From Sporosarcina globispora (lineage in GTDB: Bacteria > Bacillota > Bacilli > Bacillales > Cytobacillaceae), in assembly GCF_001274725.1 (NCBI RefSeq), contig NZ_LGUF01000007.1, positions 1,666,273 to 1,730,272 of the forward strand: 64,000 nt of DNA. The letters run 5' to 3'. Shown here one piece after another: positions 48,366 to 57,081 of this stretch. A program made the position numbers and the translations under genes. Positions within the stretch are counted from its first letter, which is position 1; every line of letters begins with the position of its first letter. The notes under the pieces were generated by a model. It saw nothing but the letters and a program-made list of their open reading frames with translations, ran no database searches and was not told the origin of the DNA.

Positions 48366-49199
48366 ATGTCTGACTTCTATATGACACGGCTGCATGAATT
48401 CACAGTGGTTCTGTATGCCCTATGTGTCTTATTATATTTTATTGATTTTCTTCATCATAACCGGAAGGCGAACAGAATTGCCTTCTGGTTACTTGCATTT
48501 GTATGGGTGCTCCAAACAGTGTTTCTTATACTCTATATGATTAATACAGGAAGATTTCCTGTATTGACCATTTTTGAGGGCCTATACTTCTATGCCTGGG
48601 TGCTTATCACTCTTTCACTGGCAATTAACAGGCTGCTCAGAGTCGATTTTATCGTCTTTTTTACAAATGTTCTCGGCTTTATCATAATGGCTATCCATAC
48701 ATTCGCGCCTGTGGAGATAGATTCAGCTGTCAAGGCGCAGCAGCTCATCTCAGAGCTACTGCTGATTCATATAACAGTTGCGATTCTTTCATATGGGGCC
48801 TTCTCGCTTTCCTTCGTTTTTTCATTGCTTTATTTGATTCAATACGATTTGCTGAAAAGGAAAAAGTGGGGAACCAGATTGCTTCGTATTACGGATTTGT
48901 CAAAGCTTGAACATATGTCCTATGTATTAAATGTAATCGGTGTACCTATGCTGATGATAAGTTTAATTCTGGGCATCCAGTGGGCATACATTAAATTGCC
49001 GCATATGGTCTGGTATGATTCCAAGGTGATCGGTTCATTCATCGTTCTGGCTTTATATAGTATTTATCTCTATATGAAAGTTGGGAAGGGTTTATATGGA
49101 AAATCTTTAGCCCTCTGGAATTTGGCATCATTTTTAATAGTATTAATTAACTTCTTTTTGTTTGGCAAACTTTCATCTTTCCATTTTTGGTATTCATAG
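48366..49199 (+). CDS. hemX: HemX, membrane protein of the hem operon
   Basis: 277-residue protein with about eight hydrophobic helices of the cytochrome c assembly (CcsA/ResC-like) superfamily. In B. subtilis HemX lowers the cellular level of HemA. Visible features: an N-terminal span VVLYALCVLLYFIDF, HIHTFAPVE-type periplasmic loop histidines (AIHTFAPVE, LLIHITVAILSYGAFSLSF) and a C-terminal pair of spans. AAAGGGGTTC precedes the ATG. Length equals the B. subtilis protein (276). Confidence 0.92.
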   Translation: MSDFYMTRLHEFTVVLYALCVLLYFIDFLHHNRKANRIAFWLLAFVWVLQTVFLILYMINTGRFPVLTIFEGLYFYAWVLITLSLAINRLLRVDFIVFFTNVLGFIIMAIHTFAPVEIDSAVKAQQLISELLLIHITVAILSYGAFSLSFVFSLLYLIQYDLLKRKKWGTRLLRITDLSKLEHMSYVLNVIGVPMLMISLILGIQWAYIKLPHMVWYDSKVIGSFIVLALYSIYLYMKVGKGLYGKSLALWNLASFLIVLINFFLFGKLSSFHFWYS

Positions 49200-49677
49200 A
49201 AAAGCGGAGGCGACTGAACAGCCCCGACAAGCATAAGATGGGCTGCGGCGTGGCGCAGTATGCCACAGAGCAGTACAGCTTATGACCTCGAGGGGCTAGG
49301 AGCCGGAGCTGGACAAATAGAAAAGCGGAGGCGACTGAACAGCCCCGACAAGCATAAGATGGACTGCGGCGTGGCGCAGTATGCCACAGAGCAGTACAGC
49401 TTATGACCTCGAGGGGCTAAGAGCCGGAGCTGGACAAAGAAAAGCGGAGGCAACTGAACAGCCCCGACAAGCATAAGATGGGCTGCGGCGTGGCGCAGTA
49501 TGCCACAGAGCAGTACAGCTTATGACCTCGAGGGGCTAGGGGAGCCGCAGCTAGACAAAGAAAAGCGGAGGCGACTGAACAGCCCCGACAAGCATAAGAT
49601 GGGCTGCGGCGTGGCGCAGTATGCCACAGAGCAGTACAGCTTATGACCTCGAGGGGCTAGGAGCCGCAGCTAGACAC
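49200..49677 (-). repeat. Four tandem copies of the dispersed intergenic repeat (hemX-hemC gap)
   Basis: Units of about 120 bases begin AAAAGCGGAGGCGACTGAAC at 49200, 49321, 49440 and 49561, and end GAGCTGGACAA or CAGCTAGACAA. Copies differ at only a few positions. Each can fold: AGCCCC with GGGGCT, CATAAG with CTTATG, and an inner GTGGC / GCCAC hairpin. The core CTTATGACCTCGAGGGGC is shared with the tig copy. Minus-strand frames across it are shadows. It lies inside the hem operon and would be transcribed. Confidence 0.95.
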
Positions 49678-49694
49678 AATTGCAGGAGGCTGTC

Positions 49695-50630
49695 ATGAGA
49701 AAAATTATCGTAGGTTCAAGACGAAGCAAGCTGGCATTAACCCAGACAAATTGGGTGATCAGCCAATTGAAAAGCATTGATCCATCCTTTGAGTTTGAGG
49801 TGAAGGAAATTGTCACTAAGGGTGATAAAATACTTGATGTTACCCTTTCAAAGGTCGGGGGAAAAGGATTATTCGTGAAGGAAATAGAGCAGGCCATGCT
49901 TGATAAGGAAATAGATATGGCTGTACATAGCATGAAGGATATGCCCGCTGTTCTTCCTGCAGGGCTGACGATCGGAAGCATCCCAGAAAGGGAAGACCAT
50001 CGGGATGCACTTATTTCAAAAGGGCATATCAAACTAAATGACTTAAAGCCAGGATCGATTATTGGAACAAGCAGCCTTCGCAGAGGGGCACAGCTGCTGG
50101 CTCAGCGTCCAGATCTTGAAATTAAGTGGATCAGAGGAAACATTGATACAAGGTTATCAAAACTGGAGACAGAAGAATACGATGCGATTATTCTTGCAGC
50201 AGCAGGTCTTTCCAGAATGGGATGGGCAGCTAATGTTGTTACAGAATTCCTGGAGCCGGAAGTATGTGTGCCTGCTGTTGGCCAGGGAGCACTTTCCATT
50301 GAGTGCCGTGAAAGCGATAAAGAGCTGCTGGCATTGCTGGATAAATTCACATGCCGTGAGACGAGCCAGACTGTACGTGCAGAGCGTGCTTTCCTTCATC
50401 AAATGGAAGGCGGCTGTCAGGTACCAATTGCTGGCTATGCTACAATCAATGAAACAGGTGATTTGGAGTTAACCGGACTTGTAGGTTCTCCTGATGGAAA
50501 GGTGACTTATAAAGAGACCCTAACAGGTTCAAACCCGGAAGAGCTTGGTGTTAAGATGGCCGTGGAGCTGACCGGACAAGGGGCTAAAGAGCTCATTGAT
50601 AAGGTAAAAGAGGAGCTTGACGGGCAATGA
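49695..50630 (+). CDS. hemC: Porphobilinogen deaminase (hydroxymethylbilane synthase)
   Basis: Polymerises four porphobilinogens. 311 residues; N-terminal [13 protein letters not shown], substrate arginines in [19 protein letters not shown] near 129, and the dipyrromethane cofactor Cys241 in [13 protein letters not shown]. The ATG at 49695 follows CAGGAGG; a TTG at 49680 would read through the binding site. It overlaps hemD by four bases. Confidence 0.97.
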   Translation: MRKIIVGSRRSKLALTQTNWVISQLKSIDPSFEFEVKEIVTKGDKILDVTLSKVGGKGLFVKEIEQAMLDKEIDMAVHSMKDMPAVLPAGLTIGSIPEREDHRDALISKGHIKLNDLKPGSIIGTSSLRRGAQLLAQRPDLEIKWIRGNIDTRLSKLETEEYDAIILAAAGLSRMGWAANVVTEFLEPEVCVPAVGQGALSIECRESDKELLALLDKFTCRETSQTVRAERAFLHQMEGGCQVPIAGYATINETGDLELTGLVGSPDGKVTYKETLTGSNPEELGVKMAVELTGQGAKELIDKVKEELDGQ

Positions 50631-51409
50631 AACCGGCTTCCCCTTTAGAGGGCATGACTGTCTTAGTGCCAAGAGGGAAAAAACAGGCTCAATCCTTTTC
50701 TGCTCTCATCAATAGCTATGGAGGGATACCGGTTGAGATTCCCTTAATTGCTTTTGAGCCTGTGCGGAATAAAGAAGCTTTATTTGAAGCCCATAAGCGG
50801 ATTCATGCGTATGATTGGGTGATTTTCACTAGTAAAATAGCTGTTGATGCCTTTTTTGAAAATCTTAGTCTGACGGGGCCTTTTCCTAAAATAGCGGTTA
50901 TCGGTGAGAAGACTAAAAAGCTCCTTATTGATAAGGGGCTAATGGTTCACTTTATGCCCCGAGAGTACGTTGCTGAAGGATTTGTTGAGGATTTTATGCC
51001 TTTTATCGAAAAAGATATGAAAGTATTAATCCCAAAGGGGAATCTGGCACGTGACTATATCGGTTCCTCTCTTTCAAAAAATGGTGCTGAGGTTGACGAA
51101 ATCATTGTTTATGAGACAACTTTTCCACGAGAAAGCATCATTCTATTAAAGAATCAGCTTTCAGGGAAAGGTTTGGATATCCTGCCTTTTACCAGTCCTT
51201 CCACAGTGGATCATTTTATGGGGGCTCTGAAGGAGCTTGGATATCAGAATACTGTTATAAATAGTGTGGTGGGCTGTATCGGTCCGGTGACTAAAGAACG
51301 TGCAGAGGCATATGGCTTGCATGTTCATGCGGTTCCTGAAGATTATACAGTACATAGCATGCTTAAGAGTATTATTAGCTACTTGGCAGAAACCAGGAGG
51401 GAAAATTAA
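50627..51409 (+). CDS. hemD: Uroporphyrinogen-III synthase
   Basis: Closes hydroxymethylbilane to uroporphyrinogen III. 260 residues, two-lobed fold with weak conservation; recognisable are [22 protein letters not shown] at the start, [14 protein letters not shown] near 67, and [16 protein letters not shown] near 185. The start overlaps the hemC stop (ATGA) and the stop overlaps the hemB start (TAATG). Confidence 0.93.
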   Translation: MKPASPLEGMTVLVPRGKKQAQSFSALINSYGGIPVEIPLIAFEPVRNKEALFEAHKRIHAYDWVIFTSKIAVDAFFENLSLTGPFPKIAVIGEKTKKLLIDKGLMVHFMPREYVAEGFVEDFMPFIEKDMKVLIPKGNLARDYIGSSLSKNGAEVDEIIVYETTFPRESIILLKNQLSGKGLDILPFTSPSTVDHFMGALKELGYQNTVINSVVGCIGPVTKERAEAYGLHVHAVPEDYTVHSMLKSIISYLAETRREN

Positions 51410-52389
51410 TGGATCTTCAATTTAATAGACATAGACGCCTTCGCAAAAGTCCAAATATGAGAGCGCTCGTACGCGAGAATTTCTTGCGTACAGAGGATTT
51501 AATTTATCCGATTTTCGTGGCAGAAGGAAATGACATTAAAAGAGAAATACCTTCAATGCCGGGAATCTTCAATTTATCGCTGGATCACCTGGAAGAGGAA
51601 ATGAACGAAGTCGTTTCTCTTGGAATAAAGTCCGTTCTCTTATTTGGAATTCCTAAAGAGAAGGATGCATGCGGGCAGCAGGCTTATCATGACCATGGAA
51701 TCGTTCAGGAAGCTGCAAGATTTATTAAATCTCAATTTCCAGAAATCATCGTAATTGCTGATACTTGCCTTTGCGAGTATACCGATCATGGCCATTGCGG
51801 ATTGATTGAAAATGGGGAAGTGCTGAACGATGCATCTCTTGAACTTCTTGTGCAGACAGCTGTCAGCCAGGCTAAAGCAGGTGCAGATATTATTGCTCCT
51901 TCAAATATGATGGATGGCTTTACAGCAGCCATCCGTACAGGTCTTGATGAAGCAGGCTTTGAACATATTCCGGTTATGTCTTACGCAGTTAAATACGCAT
52001 CTGCATTTTATGGGCCATTCCGTGATGCAGCTGACAGCACACCGCAATTTGGAGACCGCAAAGCATATCAGATGGATCCTGCCAACCGTATGGAAGCAAT
52101 GCGTGAAGCAGAATCTGATTTAATGGAAGGGGCAGATTTCCTGATTGTTAAACCCGGAATGCCTTATCTGGACATTGTTCGGGATGTTAAAAACAACATC
52201 AACCTGCCGATTGTGATTTATAATGTGAGCGGTGAGTATTCAATGGTTAAAGCTGCTGCACAAAACGGCTGGATCGATGAACGTAAAATAGTCATGGAAA
52301 TGCTCACAGGCATGAAGCGTGCAGGAAGTGATTTAATTATTACTTACCATGCGAAAGATGCGGCAAGGTGGATTAGGGAACAGGACTAA
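51409..52389 (+). CDS. hemB: Delta-aminolevulinic acid dehydratase (porphobilinogen synthase)
   Basis: Condenses two aminolevulinates. 326 residues: metal-site cysteines in [15 protein letters not shown] near 118-132, indicating the zinc-type enzyme, catalytic Lys in [17 protein letters not shown] near 197, and Schiff-base Lys in [12 protein letters not shown] near 250. ACCAGGAGGG, within the hemD end, precedes the ATG. Confidence 0.97.
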   Translation: MDLQFNRHRRLRKSPNMRALVRENFLRTEDLIYPIFVAEGNDIKREIPSMPGIFNLSLDHLEEEMNEVVSLGIKSVLLFGIPKEKDACGQQAYHDHGIVQEAARFIKSQFPEIIVIADTCLCEYTDHGHCGLIENGEVLNDASLELLVQTAVSQAKAGADIIAPSNMMDGFTAAIRTGLDEAGFEHIPVMSYAVKYASAFYGPFRDAADSTPQFGDRKAYQMDPANRMEAMREAESDLMEGADFLIVKPGMPYLDIVRDVKNNINLPIVIYNVSGEYSMVKAAAQNGWIDERKIVMEMLTGMKRAGSDLIITYHAKDAARWIREQD

Positions 52390-52443
52390 TACTGAAGGTC
52401 GTAAGTAATTGAAAACTTGCTATAAAATGAAAAGAGGGATGAC

Positions 52444-53730
52444 ATGCGCTCTTACGAGAAATCTATTAAGGCTTTTAAAGAGGCAAGTGAATTGATGCCT
52501 GGAGGAGTAAACTCTCCTGTACGTGCTTTTAAATCAGTTAATATGGATCCCATTTTTATGGAACGCGGACGAGGATCCAAAATTTACGATATCGATGGCA
52601 ATGAATATATCGATTATGTGTTGTCATGGGGTCCATTAATTCTGGGCCATACTAATGACCGAGTGGTCGAGGCTATTAAGAAAGTAGCCGAAATGGGGAC
52701 AAGCTTCGGAGCTCCTACTGAAATCGAAAACGAGCTTGCCAAGCTGGTTATTGAACGTGTGCCTTCCATCGAAGTGGTGCGGATGGTTTCTTCAGGAACA
52801 GAAGCAACCATGAGTGCCTTGAGGCTGGCTCGAGGATATACTGACCGAAATAAAATCATGAAATTTGAAGGCTGTTATCATGGCCACGGGGATTCCCTTT
52901 TAATTAAAGCTGGTTCCGGTGTAGCAACTCTGGGACTGCCTGACAGTCCAGGAGTTCCTGAAGGAGTTGCAAAAAATACAATTACTGTTCCTTACAATGA
53001 CCTTGAGAGCGTGAGATATGCCTTTGAGCAATTCGGAGATGATATCGCAGGTGTGATTGTGGAACCGGTAGCTGGAAATATGGGAGTCGTTCCTCCTCAG
53101 CCAGGCTTCCTTGAAGGTTTAAGAGAAATTACAGAACAAAACGGCTCACTGCTTATTTTTGATGAAGTAATGACTGGTTTCCGCGTCGGCTATAATTGTG
53201 CACAGGGCTACTTTGGAGTAACACCGGATATTACATGTCTTGGAAAAGTTATTGGCGGCGGTCTTCCAGTCGGTGCATATGGCGGGAAAGCGGAAATTAT
53301 GAAGCAAATTGCACCAAGCGGACCAATTTACCAGGCGGGAACACTATCTGGAAACCCTCTTGCCATGACAGCCGGTTTCGAGACATTAAGCCAGCTGACT
53401 CCGGATTCCTACAAAGAATTCGAAAGAAAAGCAGACAGACTGGAAGAAGGGCTTAAAGCAGCTGCTGAAAAATATGATATCCCGCACACCATTAACCGTG
53501 CAGGATCCATGATCGGCATCTTCTTTACAAATGAAGACGTTATTAACTATGAGAAAGCCAAAGCATCCAACCTGGAATTCTTTGCAGAATACTACAGGGA
53601 AATGGCAAACCAGGGAGTCTTCCTGCCGCCGTCCCAATTCGAAGGACTTTTCCTTTCAACTGCACACACAGATGAAGATATCGATAAGACTATCCAGGCA
53701 GCAGAAAAGGCATTTTCAAAATTAAAATAA
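52444..53730 (+). CDS. hemL: Glutamate-1-semialdehyde 2,1-aminomutase
   Basis: PLP enzyme that converts glutamate-1-semialdehyde to aminolevulinate. 428 residues, class III aminotransferase fold, with PLP Lys268 in [31 protein letters not shown] at the start, and [18 protein letters not shown] near 119. Last gene of hemAXCDBL; a strong terminator follows. Confidence 0.97.
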   Translation: MRSYEKSIKAFKEASELMPGGVNSPVRAFKSVNMDPIFMERGRGSKIYDIDGNEYIDYVLSWGPLILGHTNDRVVEAIKKVAEMGTSFGAPTEIENELAKLVIERVPSIEVVRMVSSGTEATMSALRLARGYTDRNKIMKFEGCYHGHGDSLLIKAGSGVATLGLPDSPGVPEGVAKNTITVPYNDLESVRYAFEQFGDDIAGVIVEPVAGNMGVVPPQPGFLEGLREITEQNGSLLIFDEVMTGFRVGYNCAQGYFGVTPDITCLGKVIGGGLPVGAYGGKAEIMKQIAPSGPIYQAGTLSGNPLAMTAGFETLSQLTPDSYKEFERKADRLEEGLKAAAEKYDIPHTINRAGSMIGIFFTNEDVINYEKAKASNLEFFAEYYREMANQGVFLPPSQFEGLFLSTAHTDEDIDKTIQAAEKAFSKLK

Positions 53731-53740
53731 GCACGGCCTG

Positions 53741-53772
53741 ACACTCATCAGATTTGATGAGTGTTTTTTTTT
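53741..53772 (+). terminator. Terminator of hem operon
   Basis: ACACTCATC / GATGAGTGT and eight T. Confidence 0.93.
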
Positions 53773-53854
53773 CTAATCATAAATTATCCTAATCCCTCAT
53801 AGGATTGTTAATGACATAGTGATTATACGTAAAGATTCGAAGGGAGGAGTCGCT

Positions 53855-55150
53855 TTGTCTCAGGGGAATCCATCGTGCTTACGATTTTCTTTAGAAGAAT
53901 CAGTATGGTTTCAAAAAGGACAGGAAGTATCAGACCTGATTTCCATCTCGTTAGACCCCAATATAACTATTCAGGAAAGCGATCAATATGTAACAATCCA
54001 GGGCGCACTTGAACTGGCAGGTGAGTATAGACGCAGTGAGGAAGAAGCATCCGATGAAGAACAAGAGGAGTTTACAGTAACAAAATTTATTCAGACAGTT
54101 GAAGAAAGAGGAGAAGGAATTTGTGAGTTCAAACACTATTTTCCTGTCGATATCACTATTCCCAATAATAGAATCCAAAGTGTTAACGATATAGATGTTG
54201 CGGTAGAATCCTTCGACTATGTTCTGCCGGAAAGAAGCTGTATGAAGTTGACCGCTAATTTAACCATAACCGGATTATATGGTGATCAGCAGCATGTTCC
54301 TGGTCAAGCATGGGAGGAAGAGGCTGAAACTGAAGAATTGGAGCCACTGTACAGATCTTCTGCAGTGGCAGAGGAGACAGCGGAGACAGCGGAAGAGGAA
54401 TTAATTCAGCGGGATTGGTCACCTTATCAAGAAGAACTGGTGCAAGAGGAAGAAGAAAGAGAAGAAGAGAGAGAAGAAGAAAGAGAAGAAGAAAGAGAAG
54501 AAGAAAGAGAGGAACAGGTTTACTCTGCTGTCGAAGAAGATATTCGGGAAGTGGAGCCACAGGAAGAGCAGTCAGAAACAGATGAGGTTTATATTCCATT
54601 TGAGGCAGAAGCAAGAAAGCAGCCTGAAGTGGAAGAGCTGGAAGTCATTAAACCGTCAGTGCCGGCAGCGATCGAAGTAAAACAAGAGCAGCCGGAAGAA
54701 GATCAGACGCCGAAAACTGCACCGGAAATATCTTTTTCTTCTCAGCGCAATGAGGAGGAAGCACCGCCAACTGCACAGGAAATCTATCAAATGACGGAAG
54801 CATCCGAATCAGATAGTCCTTCTTTTGAAAAGAAACCTGTCCAGGCGGCTGCGCATGTTACTCATGAGGAAACGGAGGAATCCTCATCCTCTTCAGAACA
54901 GGAAGCTAAGAAGAAGAAGCTCTCCAAGAAGAAAAGCATGTCCTTAACGGAGTTTTTTGCCCGCAAGGAAGAGACGGAGGAAGTTGTTAAACTCAAGGTT
55001 TGCATTGTGCAGAGCGGGGACACAATTGATGCCATTGCTGAAAGGTATGATTTACCAGCCCAGCAGCTATTGAGGGTGAATCACCTTGAAATAAATCAGG
55101 ATATTTATGAAGGGCAAGTGCTGTACATTCCTGTTGCGGTAGCCCATTAA
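53855..55150 (+). CDS. spoVID: Stage VI sporulation protein D (spore coat encasement)
   Basis: Spore-surface morphogenetic protein needed for coat encasement, interacting with SafA and SpoIVA in B. subtilis. 431 residues, shorter than the B. subtilis protein (575). The N-terminal SpoVID domain (LRFSLEESVWFQKGQEVSDLISISLDPNI) spans about 1-150; the middle is low-complexity and very acidic, with a run of EEER repeats near 197-220; the C-terminus is a LysM domain (IVQSGDTIDAIAERYDLPAQQLLRVN near 385-428). TTG at 53855 follows AGGGAGGAG. Length variation is in the acidic linker. Confidence 0.93.
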   Translation: MSQGNPSCLRFSLEESVWFQKGQEVSDLISISLDPNITIQESDQYVTIQGALELAGEYRRSEEEASDEEQEEFTVTKFIQTVEERGEGICEFKHYFPVDITIPNNRIQSVNDIDVAVESFDYVLPERSCMKLTANLTITGLYGDQQHVPGQAWEEEAETEELEPLYRSSAVAEETAETAEEELIQRDWSPYQEELVQEEEEREEEREEEREEEREEEREEQVYSAVEEDIREVEPQEEQSETDEVYIPFEAEARKQPEVEELEVIKPSVPAAIEVKQEQPEEDQTPKTAPEISFSSQRNEEEAPPTAQEIYQMTEASESDSPSFEKKPVQAAAHVTHEETEESSSSSEQEAKKKKLSKKKSMSLTEFFARKEETEEVVKLKVCIVQSGDTIDAIAERYDLPAQQLLRVNHLEINQDIYEGQVLYIPVAVAH

Positions 55151-55160
55151 ATGGTTAAAC

Positions 55161-55197
55161 AGCTGAGCAGGTATTGATAACCCGCTCAGCTATTTTC
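55161..55197 (+). terminator. Terminator of spoVID
   Basis: AGCTGAGC(A)GG / CC(C)GCTCAGCT, then TATTTTC. Confidence 0.75.
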
Positions 55198-55259
55198 GTT
55201 TAACCAATATATTTCAGAATAACATCATTTTTTCTCATTCTGGAAAGTGAGTGGTTAAG

Positions 55260-56318
55260 GTGGAAGAAAAAAATCGGCTGCGGAAAGTCTCCCCCATTTT
55301 AAATCATTATTCATTAGAGCCGCATTTTGTAGAGGATTTTGTGAGAGTTCAAAAAATTTACAGCAGCAAAGGTGTGTTTGCTTTAAAGAAAATAAAGCCT
55401 CAGCATGGAGCGGATTTTATAAGGCATGTACAAACCCTCTTTCAAAAAGGCTATAACAGAATTGTTCCTATCTACCCGACGGTAGATGGAAGATATGCAG
55501 TGCTCCATCAGAATGAATTGTTTTATTTAATGCCCTGGCTGTCCAATGAAGAAAAGGAGGACAGATTTGAGCGGCACCAGCAGATGCTGCGGGAATTGGC
55601 AAGACTGCACACCCTGTCATCGCGGGAAGTTCCTATAAAAAAGGAAGACCGAACCGAGCATTATGAAAAAACCTTGCAGGAATGGGAAAAAGAAAAGGAG
55701 TTTTTGGATGGATTCATCGAAGCCTGTGAAAGAAAAGAGTATATGTCTCCTTTTGAGCTAATGTTTTCCCTATATTATCACGACGTCAGCCAGGCACTAA
55801 AATTCTCCACAAACAAACTTAAAGATTGGTATGAAAAAACAAAAGAAAGTGACAAAGCGCGCACGGTAATCATTCATGGGAAAGTTTCAACCGAACACTT
55901 TCTTTACGATGATAGGGGATATGGGTACTTCACAAATTTTGAGAATGCAAGACAGGGGTCGCCGCTACATGATTTACTGCCGTTTTTATCAAGGACGCTG
56001 AAAACTTATCCAAAAAGATCGGAAGAATGTGTAGAGTGGATTTACACTTATATGAAATACTTTCCATTCAGAGAAGAAGAGATGCTGCTGTTTCTAAGCT
56101 ACTTTGCTCATCCTGGCCCTATTATCCGGGCTGCTGAACATTATTATAAAGGGGAAGGAAAAAGGGGAGAAAGAAAGGCTGTCCAGCATCTGCAAAGACA
56201 GTATTGGCTATTGAAAAATATAGAATATGCTGTTATGAGAATCGATGAGATCGAGCGGCAAAAACAAGAAGCAAAAGCGGCTGCCGAAGCTCAAGCACAA
56301 GAAGGAGCCCAAAGCTAA
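55260..56318 (+). CDS. ysxE: Spore coat-associated kinase-like protein (CotS family)
   Basis: 352-residue protein of the CotS/YutH family, with an aminoglycoside-phosphotransferase-like fold: VFALKKIKPQHGADFIRHVQ near 41-60 (ATP-site Lys), VIIHGKVSTEHFLYDD near 205 in place of the catalytic HGD-x-x-x-x-N loop. The Asp and Asn are not preserved (HGKVSTEHF), so it may be a pseudokinase. Start codon is uncertain: GTG at 55260 or GTG at 55251. It follows spoVID as in B. subtilis. Confidence 0.85.
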   Translation: MEEKNRLRKVSPILNHYSLEPHFVEDFVRVQKIYSSKGVFALKKIKPQHGADFIRHVQTLFQKGYNRIVPIYPTVDGRYAVLHQNELFYLMPWLSNEEKEDRFERHQQMLRELARLHTLSSREVPIKKEDRTEHYEKTLQEWEKEKEFLDGFIEACERKEYMSPFELMFSLYYHDVSQALKFSTNKLKDWYEKTKESDKARTVIIHGKVSTEHFLYDDRGYGYFTNFENARQGSPLHDLLPFLSRTLKTYPKRSEECVEWIYTYMKYFPFREEEMLLFLSYFAHPGPIIRAAEHYYKGEGKRGERKAVQHLQRQYWLLKNIEYAVMRIDEIERQKQEAKAAAEAQAQEGAQS

Positions 56319-56332
56319 ATGATGCGGGCTCC
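56304..56332. terminator. Convergent hairpin between ysxE and the small membrane gene
   Basis: GGAGCCC / GGGCTCC with a 15-base loop. Confidence 0.5.
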
Positions 56333-56523
56333 TAAACCAATTGAAGATGGAAAGCGATAGCGATCAGAATGAACAGCGAAAGCAGCAGTACATCGAAGGT
56401 AGTAGGCAATAATATTGTTCTTATGCCTTGAAAAACACAGAACGGGATAATGAACTGTGCACACACATTCCTGAAAGTTCTTAACCAGGGAGGCAGTGTG
56501 TAGGGATTGTATTTTCTTCTCAT
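56332..56523 (-). CDS. Small two-span membrane protein
   Basis: 63 residues starting with ATG (complement of 56521-56523), eight bases after GGAAAGGGGT, a strong site. N-terminal basic stretch MRRKYNPYTLPPWLRTFR, then two hydrophobic helices (NVCAQFIIPFCVFQGIRTIL and FDVLLLSLFILIAIAFHLQLV). Two tightly packed spans with a short hairpin loop. A longer frame over the same bases in another phase (56315-56572) lacks hydrophobic pattern and is rejected. The family is one of the small uncharacterised membrane proteins of Bacillus; I cannot name it with certainty. Confidence 0.75.
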   Translation of the reverse strand: MRRKYNPYTLPPWLRTFRNVCAQFIIPFCVFQGIRTILLPTTFDVLLLSLFILIAIAFHLQLV

Positions 56524-56568
56524 TTGCGCATACCCCTTTCCTAAATGTTCTTATATATATCCTATGAT

Positions 56569-56787
56569 TCATTTTTCCGTAAAGTGCCTATTTTTGTTCC
56601 TTTCCTCAATAACGGTAATCCGTTCCCACAATGAATCGGGCAAAATCATCAGTACTTCAATGGAAATAGTGAATAATATATAAAAAACTCGGGTATCCTT
56701 ATTGACTATAACAGTCTTTTTTCGGTAGTATATTTTATATATAAAATTGTATATCGATGCTAAGACAGGGAAGAGTACAATGGCCAT
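56569..56787 (-). CDS. Possible small membrane protein (doubtful)
   Basis: 72 residues from ATG at 56787 (complement), with two hydrophobic stretches (MAIVLFPVLASIYNFIYKIYY and FYILFTISIEVLMIL) and a basic C-terminus. The frame extends upstream to a TTG at 56925, but that part runs antisense through the valS T-box, and no good ribosome binding site is visible at either start. It also covers the valS promoter. Membrane-like composition argues for it, position against. Confidence 0.3.
   Translation of the reverse strand: MAIVLFPVLASIYNFIYKIYYRKKTVIVNKDTRVFYILFTISIEVLMILPDSLWERITVIEERNKNRHFTEK
56702..56731 (+). promoter_or_regulatory. Promoter of valS
   Basis: TTGACT, an 18-base spacer and TAGTAT; start near 56738, just before the T-box. 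Confidence 0.6.
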
Positions 56788-57048
56788 TTGCCTTTTAGAG
56801 AGGAAAACCAGCAGCTGAAAGGTTATCCAGGCAGAACCGTTGGAAGGTCGCCCTAGAGCATCTTTTGCGAAAGGCCGCAGCCAAGTAGTAAAAGACGGGA
56901 AATCCGTTATCTGTTTAAGTGTCAATTTCTATAGGAATGTCTTTTGTACTCCATTGTGAGCCGCTGATTTTCTTTGGTGATTGAAAAAAAGGTGGTACCG
57001 CGAAGCAACTCCATTCGTCCTTTTATGACGAATGGAGTTTTTATATTT
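56758..57048 (+). ncRNA. Valine T-box leader of valS
   Basis: Stem I begins AAGACAGGGAAGAGTA, with AGAG..CAGCTGAAAGGTT in the middle and the specifier GTC (Val) at 56847-56849 in the context GTC-GCC-CTAGAGC. The antiterminator AGGTGGTACCGCG is at 56990-57002, and the terminator ACTCCATTCGTC / GACGAATGGAGT with T's lies at 57008-57048. Uncharged tRNA-Val should allow read-through into valS. Confidence 0.95.
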
Positions 57049-57081
57049 TTTAGGGATGCTTTTAGAAAGGAAGAATGACAC

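Noticed and set aside
49280..49474. Minus-strand frame in the hemX-hemC repeats
   Set aside because: It is a translation of the structured repeat, with no start signal.
56315..56572. 85-residue minus frame near ysxE
   Set aside because: A different phase (56332-56523) has the strong binding site and a clean two-helix pattern.
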